Positions 25,365-33,469 of a DNA stretch of 64,000 nucleotides are shown in pieces (within the stretch, counting starts at the first letter, position 1; each line of letters begins with the position of its first letter). The translations under genes and the position numbers were made by a program. The notes below the pieces were generated by a model. That model made no database searches. It saw only the letters and a program-made list of their open reading frames with translations, and was not told the origin of the DNA. Source of the DNA: Caulobacter sp. UNC358MFTsu5.1 (GTDB lineage Bacteria; Pseudomonadota; Alphaproteobacteria; Caulobacterales; Caulobacteraceae). The DNA is taken from the NCBI RefSeq assembly GCF_000712075.1, contig NZ_JONW01000008.1, positions 434,001 to 498,000 on the forward strand, in the 5' to 3' direction.

Positions 25365-26117
25365 TCACGCGCACTTGCTCCACCCGTGCATGTCCAGGTG
25401 GAAGTGATCGTGATGCTCGGCGTTGAAGTCGGGGCTCAGCGTGGTGATGAACACCCGGCAGGCCCCGTCGCGCACGCGGCGCAGGAACTGGCCCTTGGGG
25501 CCGGGATCGTTCCAGTCGCGGGCCACGTAGACCGTCTGGCCGTCGGCCAGCCTGAAGCCGGCCAGATCGATGGCGTCGGCGGTGGCGTGCTCGCTGACCG
25601 GGCCGGCCGTCCTGCCGTACTGCCGCCGGCACGAATAGGTGCCGTAGTGCTCAAGGCCCACCACGCCCTGGCCCAGCACCTCGTAGGCGGCCGGCTGCAC
25701 CACCTGGCGCTCCCAGATCGACAGGGCCAGGGCCTCCTTGCAGACCATCGGCGCGTCCGTGGGCGACAGGCCGGCCATGCCGCCGTCGATCCTCAGGGCG
25801 TCGCGCACCGTGCAGAAGCCGCCGTCGGTCTTTTCCGGGACCTCCTCGTAGGACAGGCCCGCCTTGCGCAGGATCGCCCGGCAGGTGGCCGGATCGGCGC
25901 CGGCCCGCGCCGCCTTGATCCGCGTGGCCATGCCCACCGGATCGACGATGCTGAGCGGCTTCCACGGCAGGTGCTGGCGGGCGATGCCGCGCTCGGCCAC
26001 CAGGGCCATCACCAGCACCAGAGACCACAGCAGGACGAGCGCCGTCAGCCCCGCCAGGCGGTTCTGGCGGCGCGTGCGGTGCTCGACGCTCTGATGGCGC
26101 GGAACGCGGTAGGCCAT
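25365..26117 (-). CDS. Extensin-like family protein
   Basis: A 250-residue membrane-anchored protein. One helix (LTALVLLWSLVLVMALV) near residue 30 anchors a periplasmic extensin-like C domain (PF06904 type). The hallmarks are YSCRRQYG, SEHATADAIDLAGFRLADG, DWND and EHHDHFHLDMHGW, in which the His/Asp residues resemble the zinc site of D,D-/L,D-peptidases. A role in cell-wall processing is plausible but unproven. Conserved cysteines probably form disulfides. Confidence 0.88.
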   Translation of the reverse strand: MAYRVPRHQSVEHRTRRQNRLAGLTALVLLWSLVLVMALVAERGIARQHLPWKPLSIVDPVGMATRIKAARAGADPATCRAILRKAGLSYEEVPEKTDGGFCTVRDALRIDGGMAGLSPTDAPMVCKEALALSIWERQVVQPAAYEVLGQGVVGLEHYGTYSCRRQYGRTAGPVSEHATADAIDLAGFRLADGQTVYVARDWNDPGPKGQFLRRVRDGACRVFITTLSPDFNAEHHDHFHLDMHGWSKCA

Positions 26118-26146
26118 GGCGGGGGGAGCGCCCGAAAAGGTTAACG

Positions 26147-26214
26147 GCCAAGCCTTGCCTTAGGCGCGCGCGCCTTACAACCCTCTCCGGAGAGCGAAGA
26201 CCACAAGGCTTGGC
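26147..26214. promoter_or_regulatory. Inverted repeat upstream of the MFS gene
   Basis: GCCAAGCCTTG (26147-26157) and CAAGGCTTGGC (26204-26214) are perfect 11-bp arms. A central palindrome CTCTCCGGAGAG (26183-26194) lies between them, in the divergent extensin/MFS region. It could be an operator or a leader hairpin; no regulator is adjacent. Confidence 0.3.
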
Positions 26215-26257
26215 TTGGCGGCCGGAAAGGGCCATCTACCGCGTCCCGGAGACGCCC

Positions 26258-27646
26258 ATGACCCCCACCAACAGCTGGCGCGGCCTGCTGAACGCCGAAC
26301 TGGCCCCGCGCTTCGCCCTGCTGTGCCTGGGCATCTGGCTGAACGCCGCCGACACCCTGGTGACGGTGACGATCATGCCGAGCGTCGCCAAGGAGATCGG
26401 CGGCTTCCAGTATTTCGGCTGGTCGATCGCCGCCTTCCTGCTGGGCTCGATCCTGGCGGGGGCGTGCGCGGGCAAGCTGTCGATCCGCTTCGGACTGCGC
26501 CGCGCCACCGCCCTGGCGGGGGTGGTCTACGCCGTCGGCTGCGCCATGGGCGCCCTGGCCCCGGAATTCCTGACCTTCGTGGCCGGCCGCCTGGTCCAGG
26601 GCCTGGGCGCGGGGGCGATCGTCTCGCTGTGCTACGTGGCGATCAGCGCCATGTTCCCCGAAAGCCTGTGGCCGCGCGTCTACGGCGCCATCGCCGGGGT
26701 CTGGGGCGCGGCCACCCTGCTGGGCCCGCTGTGCGGCGGCCTGTTCGCCGAGGCCGGTTTCTGGCGCGGCGCCTTCTGGTTCTTCGTGGTCCAGGCGGTG
26801 ATCTTCGTCGGAGCGGTGCTGGTCATGGTGCCCGGCGCGCCGAAAGCCCCGGAAGGCGGGCGCATCCCCAAGCGGCAGCTGGCCCTGCTGACCGTCGGCG
26901 TCACGCTGATCGCCGCCGCCGGGGTCGTGCCCGGTCAGGTCGCGGCCGCCGTCTGCGCGGCGTTCGGGACCCTGGCCCTGGCCGCCATGCTGCTGGTCAA
27001 CGGCCGCACGGCCGAGCGCCTGCTGCCGCGCGCCGCTGGCGACCTGCGCACCGCGACGGGCCTGGGGCTGATGGTGATCTTCTTCTGCGAAGCCGCGACG
27101 GTCGGCTTCTCGGTCTACGGCCCGACCTTCATCCAGACGCTGCACGGCGCCGGCCCCCTGCTGAGCGGCTATGTGATCGGCGGCATCGCGGCGGGCTGGA
27201 CGGCCCTGTCGTTCGTGGTGGCCGGCCTCAAGCCCAAACACGAGGGCCTGGCGATCCGCCTGGGCGCCGTGGTCATCGCCGCGGGCGTGGCCTGGGGCGC
27301 GTTCGAGATGGTGCGGGGCGGCCTGGTCGGGATCACGGCCTCGATGGTGCTGCTGGGCGCCGGCTTCGGGATCTGCTGGGCCTTCCTGGCCAAGCGGGTG
27401 ATCGGCGGCGCGCCGCTGGAAGAACAGCCCCTGGCCTCGGCCGCCGTGCCCACCACCCAGCTGATGGGCGGCGCCACGGGCGCGGCCGCCGCCGGCGCCC
27501 TGGCCAACGCCCTGGGCTTCGCCCACGGGGTGACGCCGGAGGGCGGCCTGGCGCACGGCCTGCTGCTGTTCTACGCCTTCCTGCCGCTGGCGGTGATCGG
27601 CCTGCTGGCGGCGTGGCGGCTGGGGCGGGACCGACCCGCCGCCTAG
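26258..27646 (+). CDS. MFS transporter
   Basis: A 462-residue major-facilitator protein with about 12-14 helices. Helix 1 carries LNAADTLVTVTIMPSVAKEIGG, followed by the motif A-like region GKLSIRFGLRRATALAG and GRLVQGLGAGAIVSLCYVA. This resembles the drug-exporter (DHA) or siderophore-exporter type; the substrate is unknown. CCCGGAGACG before the ATG supports this start over one 16 codons earlier. It ends four bases inside the convergent hypothetical gene. Confidence 0.88.
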   Translation: MTPTNSWRGLLNAELAPRFALLCLGIWLNAADTLVTVTIMPSVAKEIGGFQYFGWSIAAFLLGSILAGACAGKLSIRFGLRRATALAGVVYAVGCAMGALAPEFLTFVAGRLVQGLGAGAIVSLCYVAISAMFPESLWPRVYGAIAGVWGAATLLGPLCGGLFAEAGFWRGAFWFFVVQAVIFVGAVLVMVPGAPKAPEGGRIPKRQLALLTVGVTLIAAAGVVPGQVAAAVCAAFGTLALAAMLLVNGRTAERLLPRAAGDLRTATGLGLMVIFFCEAATVGFSVYGPTFIQTLHGAGPLLSGYVIGGIAAGWTALSFVVAGLKPKHEGLAIRLGAVVIAAGVAWGAFEMVRGGLVGITASMVLLGAGFGICWAFLAKRVIGGAPLEEQPLASAAVPTTQLMGGATGAAAAGALANALGFAHGVTPEGGLAHGLLLFYAFLPLAVIGLLAAWRLGRDRPAA

Positions 27647-28557
27647 GACCCGGTCCCGGCGCCGGGCTCGGCGTCATCGATCGTTTCCAGCAGGACGGGC
27701 CGATAGCCATAGGTTTCCGGGGGTAGGCGCAACTCCGAGAGGTCCCGGTCGAACCGCCGGCTCTGATCCTCCATCTCCTCCCAGGCGGTGGTGACGTTCT
27801 CCTCGTGGTCGACACCCCGGATCGGCACGACGAAAGGGCTGTCCAGCGGGACCGCGTCGCGGTGGAAATTCACGGCGGGATCCGCCTCGCGCAGGGCGTT
27901 CACCGCCAGGTCGTAGGTCAGGCAGGCGGCCGACATCTCGATCGTCACGTCGCCGCCGCGATGCTTCAGGTATGAGGGCAGGCCCGCCGCGCCCGGTCCC
28001 ACGCGCAGCCGCAGCTTGAATTTCTCTCCCCGGGGTCGGGGCAGAATCTCCAGGATCTGGTCGAGGCGGATCGTTCCGCCCAGCGCGCGACTGTAGAGCC
28101 CCTCGGCGTCGATCCGCGTTTCCACCCTGACCGACAGGCCGCGCCAGGCGTCCCACGCCACGCTGGCGACGAAGCCCAGCACGACGAACAGGTCCAGCGC
28201 CAAGGCCAAGGCGTCGCCTGCGTCGAACGACGCGACCGCCATGCCGATCGCGCACCCCAGCCCGGCCAGCGGCAGGACCAAGGCCACCAGGCGCCGGAAC
28301 CGGCGGGTCGGGCTGGTCAGCCAGACACCCGGCTTCGGCGAAGCGACGCGGTCCAGGCGCGGCCCCAAAGGCAAGGGCTGCTTCAGCGCCGCGCCGACGA
28401 GGTACAGGAACATGCCGCCCACCACCGAACCGGGCGTGCCCTGATCCACGGCCGTGACCAGCAGGACCCAGGGGATCGCGGGGGCGGCCTCGATCGCCAG
28501 CTCCAACGCTCGGGTGGGGACAGCCGCGCCGTCGGCGATCCTGCGCAAAGGGCTCAT
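27643..28557 (-). CDS. Membrane protein of unknown function, tandem paralogue 1
   Basis: A 304-residue protein with about four membrane helices in the first 140 residues and a soluble C-terminal half (VETRIDAEGLYSRALGGTIR, FKLRLRVGPGAAGLPSYLKH, NALREADPAVNF). The soluble half has the same layout as the upstream neighbour: a sheet-rich, PH-like module. I do not recognise a named family. The ATG is three bases after the upstream gene's stop, so the two are certainly cotranscribed. No function is assigned. Confidence 0.75.
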   Translation of the reverse strand: MSPLRRIADGAAVPTRALELAIEAAPAIPWVLLVTAVDQGTPGSVVGGMFLYLVGAALKQPLPLGPRLDRVASPKPGVWLTSPTRRFRRLVALVLPLAGLGCAIGMAVASFDAGDALALALDLFVVLGFVASVAWDAWRGLSVRVETRIDAEGLYSRALGGTIRLDQILEILPRPRGEKFKLRLRVGPGAAGLPSYLKHRGGDVTIEMSAACLTYDLAVNALREADPAVNFHRDAVPLDSPFVVPIRGVDHEENVTTAWEEMEDQSRRFDRDLSELRLPPETYGYRPVLLETIDDAEPGAGTGS

Positions 28558-28560
28558 GGC

Positions 28561-29340
28561 CTAGAGATCGGCTTCGACGATGTCGGTCGCGCCGCGCACC
28601 GGCAGGACCAGGCCGGCCGAGCGCGGATGACGGACCTCCAGATCGGGGCAGGCCGCGCGCAGGGCGTCCACGGCCGTGATCGGTGAAAGGACCGTCGGCG
28701 ACAGGTCCAGATCCAGGAAGCCGTTCCGCCGACGCACATAGTCCGGCAAGGTCGCAAGAGCCTCGGGCCTCAGCACGAGGCGCAACGACGAATCCGCCTT
28801 GTCCGGCCGGACGACGAAGTCGATGGCGCTCCACGGGACGACGCCCTTCCATTCGCGCGCGGAGACTCCGGTCCGGTCGACGGACAGCTCCAGGACGGAC
28901 CTCCCCCTCCGTGCGAAGGCGGCCACCGCGAACGCCGTCAGGGCCGCCGCCACGCCGCACGCGCCGAGAAGCCTGGGCGTGTCGCCGATGCGCCAGGCGT
29001 AAACGGCCTGGTCGGCGAACCTGCAACCCCACCCCGCCAGCACCAGAGTCCATAGGCCGACGTCGATCCGAAGGGCCCGCGCGGTGCGCCACTTTCCCGA
29101 CTGGACCGGGCGGCCTCGTTCCAGCCACGTCTTCACCTTCGGGCGCGAGAGCAGCCAGGAGACGACGAAGAGCGACACGGAACCAAGGCTTGGGAGTTCC
29201 ATCGCCTGCGGCCTCATGGCGTCGAGCCACCGGCTCGTCCATGTGGCCCCGATCCCGAACCCGATCAGCAGCGCCCAGAAAGCGCCGGTCCGGAAACGCT
29301 CGGCCGTGGTGGGGGTATAGTCTGCGCCGAAGGTCGCCAT
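28561..29340 (-). CDS. Membrane protein of unknown function, tandem paralogue 2
   Basis: A 259-residue protein with an N-terminal membrane region (about four helices, e.g. ALLIGFGIGATWTSRWL and LFVVSWLLS). Its C-terminal soluble domain (VDRTGVSAREWKGVVPWSAI, LRLVLRPEALATLPDYVRRR, VDALRAACPDLEV) parallels that of the next gene, including the RPEALATLPDY versus GPGAAGLPSYL segment. This is visible paralogy, suggesting a tandem duplication and possible hetero-complex. Function unknown. Confidence 0.75.
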   Translation of the reverse strand: MATFGADYTPTTAERFRTGAFWALLIGFGIGATWTSRWLDAMRPQAMELPSLGSVSLFVVSWLLSRPKVKTWLERGRPVQSGKWRTARALRIDVGLWTLVLAGWGCRFADQAVYAWRIGDTPRLLGACGVAAALTAFAVAAFARRGRSVLELSVDRTGVSAREWKGVVPWSAIDFVVRPDKADSSLRLVLRPEALATLPDYVRRRNGFLDLDLSPTVLSPITAVDALRAACPDLEVRHPRSAGLVLPVRGATDIVEADL

Positions 29341-29372
29341 GAGCGCACTCTAGGCGTGTAACCGTCGTCCGC

Positions 29373-31361
29373 TCAAGCTTCCGCCAGCGCCGCGGCCTCC
29401 ACCAGCCGCACCACGTCGCCCATGATCTCGGTGATCTTGAAGTCCTTGGGCGTGTAGATGCGCGCCACGCCCATCTGCTTGAGGATCAGGGCGTCGCCGT
29501 CGGGGATGATGCCGCCGGCCACCACGGGGATGTGGCCCAGGCCCTCGGCGCGCATCAGGCGGATCACCTCCTGCACCAGGTCCAGGTGCGAGCCCGACAG
29601 GATCGACAGGCCCACCACATGGGCGCGGCCCTCCTTGGCGCGGCGGACGATCTCCTCCGGCGTCGAGCGGATGCCGTCGTAGATGACCTCCATGCCGCAG
29701 GCCCGGGCCCGGGTGGCGATCTGCTCGGCGCCATTGGAGTGGCCGTCCAGGCCCGGCTTGCCGACCAGATAGGTCAGGGTGCGGCCCAGCAGCTGGGACA
29801 CCCGCTCGACCTGCGCCTTCACCGCCTCGACGTCCTCGGCCTCGCCGGTCGAGACGACCACGGCCACGCCGGTGGGGCCGCGATACTCGCCGAACACCTC
29901 GCGCAGCGCCCCGGCCCACTCGCCGGTGGTGACGCCCGCCTTCGCGGCGGAAATCGAGGATTCCATGATATTTCGGCCATCGCGCGCCGCCGCCTTCAGA
30001 TCGGCCAGCACCGTTTCGACGGAGGCGGGGTCGCGGGCCGCCTTCCAGGCCTTCAGCCGATCGACGACGCCCGCCTCCAGCAACGGGTCGACCGTCTCGA
30101 TCGCCTTGCCCCCGGCGGCCAACGGCGAGGCCTCGGTGTCGGTCCAGCGGTTGACGCCGACCACGGTCAGGTCGCCGGTCTCGACCGAGCGCACCCGCGC
30201 GGCGTTCGACGCCACCAGCTGCGTCTTCATGTAGTCGATGGCGTTCTGGGCGCCGCCCATGGCGTCGATCAGGGCCAACTGCTCCAGCGCGCCCTTGCTG
30301 AGTTCGGCGACCTTGGCCTCGACCACGTGGCTGCCGTCGAACAGGTCCTCGTATTCCAGCAGGTCGGTCTCGTAGGCCAAGACCTGTTGAAGCCGCAGCG
30401 ACCACTGCTGGTCGAACGGGCGCGGCAGGCCCAAGGCCTCGTTCCAGGCCGGCAGCTGCAGGGCCCGGCAGCGGGCGTCCTTGCTGAGGGTGACCGCCAG
30501 GGCCTCGATCAGGATGCGGTAGACGTTGTTCTCGGGCTGCTGCTCGGTCAGCCCCAGGCTGTTGACCTGCACTCCGTAGCGGAACCGCCGGGCCTTCTTG
30601 TCCTGCACGCCGTAGCGTTCCAGCAGGATCTGGTCCCACAGCCGCGTGAAGCTACGCATCTTGCACAGCTCGGTCACGAACCGCACGCCTGCGTTGACGA
30701 AGAAGCTGATGCGCGAGGCGACGATCTCGAAGTCCTCGTCGGGGACCTGGCCGCCGGCCTTGACGGTGTCGAGCACGCTGATGGCCGTGGCCAGGGCGAA
30801 GGCCAGCTCCTGCTCCGGCGTCGCCCCCGCCTCCTGCAGGTGGTAGCTGCAGACGTTCATCGGGTTCCACTTGGGGACCTCGCGGTAGCACCAGGCGATC
30901 ATGTCGCCGATCAGCCGCAAGGACGGCTCCGGCGGGAAGATGTAAGTGCCGCGGCTCAGATACTCCTTGATCAGGTCGTTCTGGGTGGTGCCCTGCAGCA
31001 GCGCGCGGTCGGCCCCCTGCTCGTCGGCGAGCGCGACGTACATCGCCAGCAGCCAGGCGGCCGGGGCGTTGATGGTCATCGAGGTGTTGGACTGCTCCAG
31101 CGGGATGCCGTCGAACAGGGTCCGCATGTCGCCCAGGTGGGCGATCGGCACGCCGACCTTGCCCACCTCGCCCCGCGCCAGGATGTGGTCGGCGTCGTAG
31201 CCGGTCTGGGTGGGCAGGTCGAAGGCGACGGACAGGCCTGTCTGGCCCTTGGCCAGGTTGGCGCGATAGAGGGCGTTGGATTTCTCGGCCGTGGAGTGCC
31301 CCGCATAGGTGCGGAAGATCCAGGGCGCGTCAGGCGCGTGCTGGAACGGCTTGGCTGACAT
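29373..31361 (-). CDS. meaA: Ethylmalonyl-CoA mutase (MeaA), B12-dependent
   Basis: A 662-residue single-chain adenosylcobalamin mutase. The N-terminal TIM barrel has PDAPWIFRTYAGHSTAEKSN, DLPTQTGYDADH and SNTSMTINAPAAWLL. The C-terminal cobalamin domain has GLDGHSNGAEQIA (base-off His), LSILSGSHLDL and RIYTPKDF. The GHSNGAEQ signature and length fit ethylmalonyl-CoA mutase rather than methylmalonyl-CoA mutase. It acts in the ethylmalonyl-CoA pathway for acetyl-CoA assimilation, converting ethylmalonyl-CoA to methylsuccinyl-CoA. No other pathway genes are in the window. Confidence 0.92.
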   Translation of the reverse strand: MSAKPFQHAPDAPWIFRTYAGHSTAEKSNALYRANLAKGQTGLSVAFDLPTQTGYDADHILARGEVGKVGVPIAHLGDMRTLFDGIPLEQSNTSMTINAPAAWLLAMYVALADEQGADRALLQGTTQNDLIKEYLSRGTYIFPPEPSLRLIGDMIAWCYREVPKWNPMNVCSYHLQEAGATPEQELAFALATAISVLDTVKAGGQVPDEDFEIVASRISFFVNAGVRFVTELCKMRSFTRLWDQILLERYGVQDKKARRFRYGVQVNSLGLTEQQPENNVYRILIEALAVTLSKDARCRALQLPAWNEALGLPRPFDQQWSLRLQQVLAYETDLLEYEDLFDGSHVVEAKVAELSKGALEQLALIDAMGGAQNAIDYMKTQLVASNAARVRSVETGDLTVVGVNRWTDTEASPLAAGGKAIETVDPLLEAGVVDRLKAWKAARDPASVETVLADLKAAARDGRNIMESSISAAKAGVTTGEWAGALREVFGEYRGPTGVAVVVSTGEAEDVEAVKAQVERVSQLLGRTLTYLVGKPGLDGHSNGAEQIATRARACGMEVIYDGIRSTPEEIVRRAKEGRAHVVGLSILSGSHLDLVQEVIRLMRAEGLGHIPVVAGGIIPDGDALILKQMGVARIYTPKDFKITEIMGDVVRLVEAAALAEA

Positions 31362-31377
31362 CCTGCGCTTCCCGTTT

Positions 31378-31402
31378 ATCGTTGTTCTTAATTACCAACG
31401 AT
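31378..31402. promoter_or_regulatory. Inverted repeat upstream of meaA
   Basis: ATCGTTG and CAACGAT are perfect 7-bp arms separated by 11 AT-rich bases, 17 bases before the meaA start codon. The geometry suits a dimeric repressor site near the promoter. Confidence 0.45.
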
Positions 31403-31466
31403 CATGAACCGGGTTTTGCTGCAACGCAACATCGCAAGAGCGAAGGCAGGGCGGCGAAGGCGAGGC

Positions 31467-31796
31467 TCAGAAGGGGCGCTTGCCCGTCACTACCTCGAAC
31501 CACAGCCGGAAATCGCCCGCCAGGCTGTAGAGCGGGTACTTGAAGGTGGCCGGCCGGTTCTTCTCGAACACGAAATGGCCCACCCAGGCGAAGCCGTAGC
31601 CGACGAAGGGCGCGGCGACGAAGAACCGCCAGTCGACCAGGAAACCGCAGACCAGGGCGGCGATGACCAGGGTCGTGCCGACCACATGCAGCCGCCGGCT
31701 GGTCCGGTTGACGTGTTCGGTCAGGTAGAACGGGTAGAACGCCGCGAAGGTGCGGTAGCGTTCCCCCTCTTTGGCGGGCTGATCATGCGCGGTCAT
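31467..31796 (-). CDS. DUF962/Mpo1-like membrane protein
   Basis: A 109-residue small membrane protein with the DUF962 pattern FYPFYLTEHVNRTSRRLHVVGT, two to three hydrophobic helices, and GYGFAWVGHFVFEKNRPATFKYP. Eukaryotic Mpo1 relatives are iron-dependent dioxygenases in fatty-acid alpha-oxidation; the His residues of the HxxxxxxxxH and GHFxxE segments are present here. A lipid-oxidation role is an inference. Start MTAHDQ, preferred over an upstream in-frame codon. Divergent from the luxI-like gene. Confidence 0.85.
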   Translation of the reverse strand: MTAHDQPAKEGERYRTFAAFYPFYLTEHVNRTSRRLHVVGTTLVIAALVCGFLVDWRFFVAAPFVGYGFAWVGHFVFEKNRPATFKYPLYSLAGDFRLWFEVVTGKRPF

Positions 31797-31851
31797 GGAC
31801 CCGATGTTCCGCCCGACGGAGCCCGGTTGCAATAGGCCACGCGGGCCCGGC

Positions 31852-31869
31852 ATAGGCCGTTTGGCCTAT
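31852..31869. promoter_or_regulatory. 18-bp dyad upstream of the LuxI-like gene
   Basis: ATAGGCC-GTTT-GGCCTAT is a perfect 7-bp inverted repeat about 60 bases before the synthase start codon. An extra direct copy of ATAGGCC lies at 31832-31838. The size suits a LuxR- or TetR-type operator, though it does not match the classical lux-box consensus. Confidence 0.45.
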
Positions 31870-31929
31870 CGCGTCGCGCGGAGGATCAGCCGCCTAATGC
31901 CCCCATCCAGACAGCCGGGGGGCCGGGCC

Positions 31930-32754
31930 ATGATCCACGTCGTCACGTCTCAGAACCGACATCTCTACGGCCCCCAGCTGTGGGCCATGCACGAACAGCG
32001 GCGCGAGCAGTGCGTCGAGAAGAACGGCTGGGTCGACCTGGTCGTTCTGGAAGGCGGGGAGGTCGACGACTACGACGACTCCCAGGCCGTCTACCTCTTG
32101 GGTTTCGACGCGGCCATGCGGCTGGAGGTGGGCCTGCGCCTGCATCCCACCGAAGACCGCTGCATGCTGGCCGACAAGTTCCCCCACCTGATCGCGCCGG
32201 ACGAGACGCCCAAGAAGGGTCCGACGGTATGGGAAGCCACGCGGCTGTTCACCACCGAGGCCTATCGCGCCCGGAAGGGTCCGAACCGGGGCCTGCGGGT
32301 GTTCGAGGTCTGGGCCGCGGCCATGGAGCTGGCCCTGGTCAACGGCGTCGAGCGCTTCGTCGGCATGATCGACATGTCGCTGTATCCGGGGATCATGAAC
32401 TCGCCGATCGACACGCGGCTGGTCGGCCTGCCCCGCCCCTACGCGTTCGGCGTGGTGGCCGGCTCGGAGATCGCCCTTTCCTACGCCCTGCTGGACCGGG
32501 TGCGCGAGGCGATCGGCGTCGACGGGCCGGTGGGCTACCACATCGACGAGCTGGACCTGCGGGCGTTCGGCGGCCTGGCGGCCGTCCAGCACCAGGTGAT
32601 CCGCGCCCAGACCCCGCAGTTCGACCCGGGTTCGCCGCGCGACGAGGCCCTGGCGGCCGAGACCCTGTATCGACTCAACGACACCACCCTCCAGGCCCGC
32701 CGAATCTGGGCCGAACGCGACGCTGTTCCGCCCGCGGAGCGACTCAACGCCTAG
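31930..32754 (+). CDS. LuxI-family acyl-homoserine-lactone synthase
   Basis: A 274-residue autoinducer synthase, longer than LuxI (about 200-220) because of a C-terminal extension. Using LuxI numbering in brackets, the invariant residues are Arg24 [24], Trp34 [34], Asp46 and Asp49 [45, 48] in EVDDYDD, Arg70 [69], Phe84 [84], Glu102 and Arg105 [101, 104] in WEATRLF. Cys28 replaces the usual Phe28. It should join S-adenosylmethionine and an acyl-ACP/CoA to make an AHL. No LuxR is nearby; the next gene is an XRE regulator. ATG of MIHVVTSQN fits the family N-terminus. Confidence 0.85.
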   Translation: MIHVVTSQNRHLYGPQLWAMHEQRREQCVEKNGWVDLVVLEGGEVDDYDDSQAVYLLGFDAAMRLEVGLRLHPTEDRCMLADKFPHLIAPDETPKKGPTVWEATRLFTTEAYRARKGPNRGLRVFEVWAAAMELALVNGVERFVGMIDMSLYPGIMNSPIDTRLVGLPRPYAFGVVAGSEIALSYALLDRVREAIGVDGPVGYHIDELDLRAFGGLAAVQHQVIRAQTPQFDPGSPRDEALAAETLYRLNDTTLQARRIWAERDAVPPAERLNA

Positions 32755-32943
32755 CCCCTGCTGCGGCGCCGAAACAATTTTGCCTGGAAATCGCCTCGAT
32801 CTAGGCGTGTACGTCCGTGCGTTAGCGCAAGCATGGGGTTAATTAGCTAAACCTCAGCGACCTAACGCCGCGCTTTGCCGCATCAGCGTTCCACGAACGT
32901 GTTGGACGTGGCATTGTGCCTGGACAACCTTTGGAGGCGAAAC

Positions 32944-33384
32944 TTGAGCGAAGAAACCGAGGGCCGACGCCCGAATCCCGTCGATCTGCACGTTGGCGGC
33001 CGCGTCCGGATGCGTCGCAAGCTTTTGGGCGTCAGCCAGGAACAACTGGCCGACTCGCTGGGCCTGACCTTCCAGCAGGTGCAGAAGTACGAGCGCGGCG
33101 CCAACCGCGTCAGCGCCTCCAAGCTGTATGAGATCGCCAAGACCCTGCAGGTCCCGGTGTCGTTCTTCTTCGACGGCCTGGCCGACCCGATGGACGGTTC
33201 CGACGGCGACGAGATCGGTCAACAGGCCGAGCGCATCGTCCAGGAATTCCTGACCACCCCCGAGGGTCTGGAACTGGCCGAGGTGTTCCCGAAGATCGGC
33301 CGCGGCCGCGTGCGTCGTCAGGTCCTGGACCTGGTCCGCGCCATGGCCGAGGAAGCCGCCCGCGCCGAGAACGCCGCCGCCTAA
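32944..33384 (+). CDS. XRE-family transcriptional regulator (PraR/PhrR-like)
   Basis: A 146-residue cytoplasmic regulator. The helix-turn-helix occupies residues about 20-75 (GGRVRMRRKLLGVSQEQLADSL, FQQVQKYERGANRVSASKL, AKTLQVPVSFFFDGL), followed by a short helical C-terminus. It begins with TTG, chosen because GGAGG lies six bases upstream and the protein then starts SEETEGRRPNPVD, as in relatives. PraR-type homologues in rhizobia repress quorum-sensing and biofilm genes, which is suggestive beside a luxI homologue but remains inference. A terminator follows. Confidence 0.9.
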   Translation: MSEETEGRRPNPVDLHVGGRVRMRRKLLGVSQEQLADSLGLTFQQVQKYERGANRVSASKLYEIAKTLQVPVSFFFDGLADPMDGSDGDEIGQQAERIVQEFLTTPEGLELAEVFPKIGRGRVRRQVLDLVRAMAEEAARAENAAA

Positions 33385-33411
33385 GCGCCGGCCAAGACGA
33401 AGTAGCCTGTT

Positions 33412-33450
33412 CGGGCCCCGGCACCCCCCGCCGGGGCCCGATCGCGTTTT
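33412..33450 (+). terminator. Terminator after the XRE regulator
   Basis: A perfect 11-bp stem CGGGCCCCGGC/GCCGGGGCCCG with a seven-base loop is followed by ATCGCGTTTT. The U-run is short and six bases late, so termination may be partial. Confidence 0.65.
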
Positions 33451-33469
33451 CAGGCGTGCTCTTCCGGCC

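Noticed and set aside
32836..32853. CtrA-like TTAATTAGCTAA upstream of the XRE regulator
   Set aside because: The half-site spacing does not fit TTAA-N7-TTAA, and a chance AT-rich patch upstream of a promoter is as likely.
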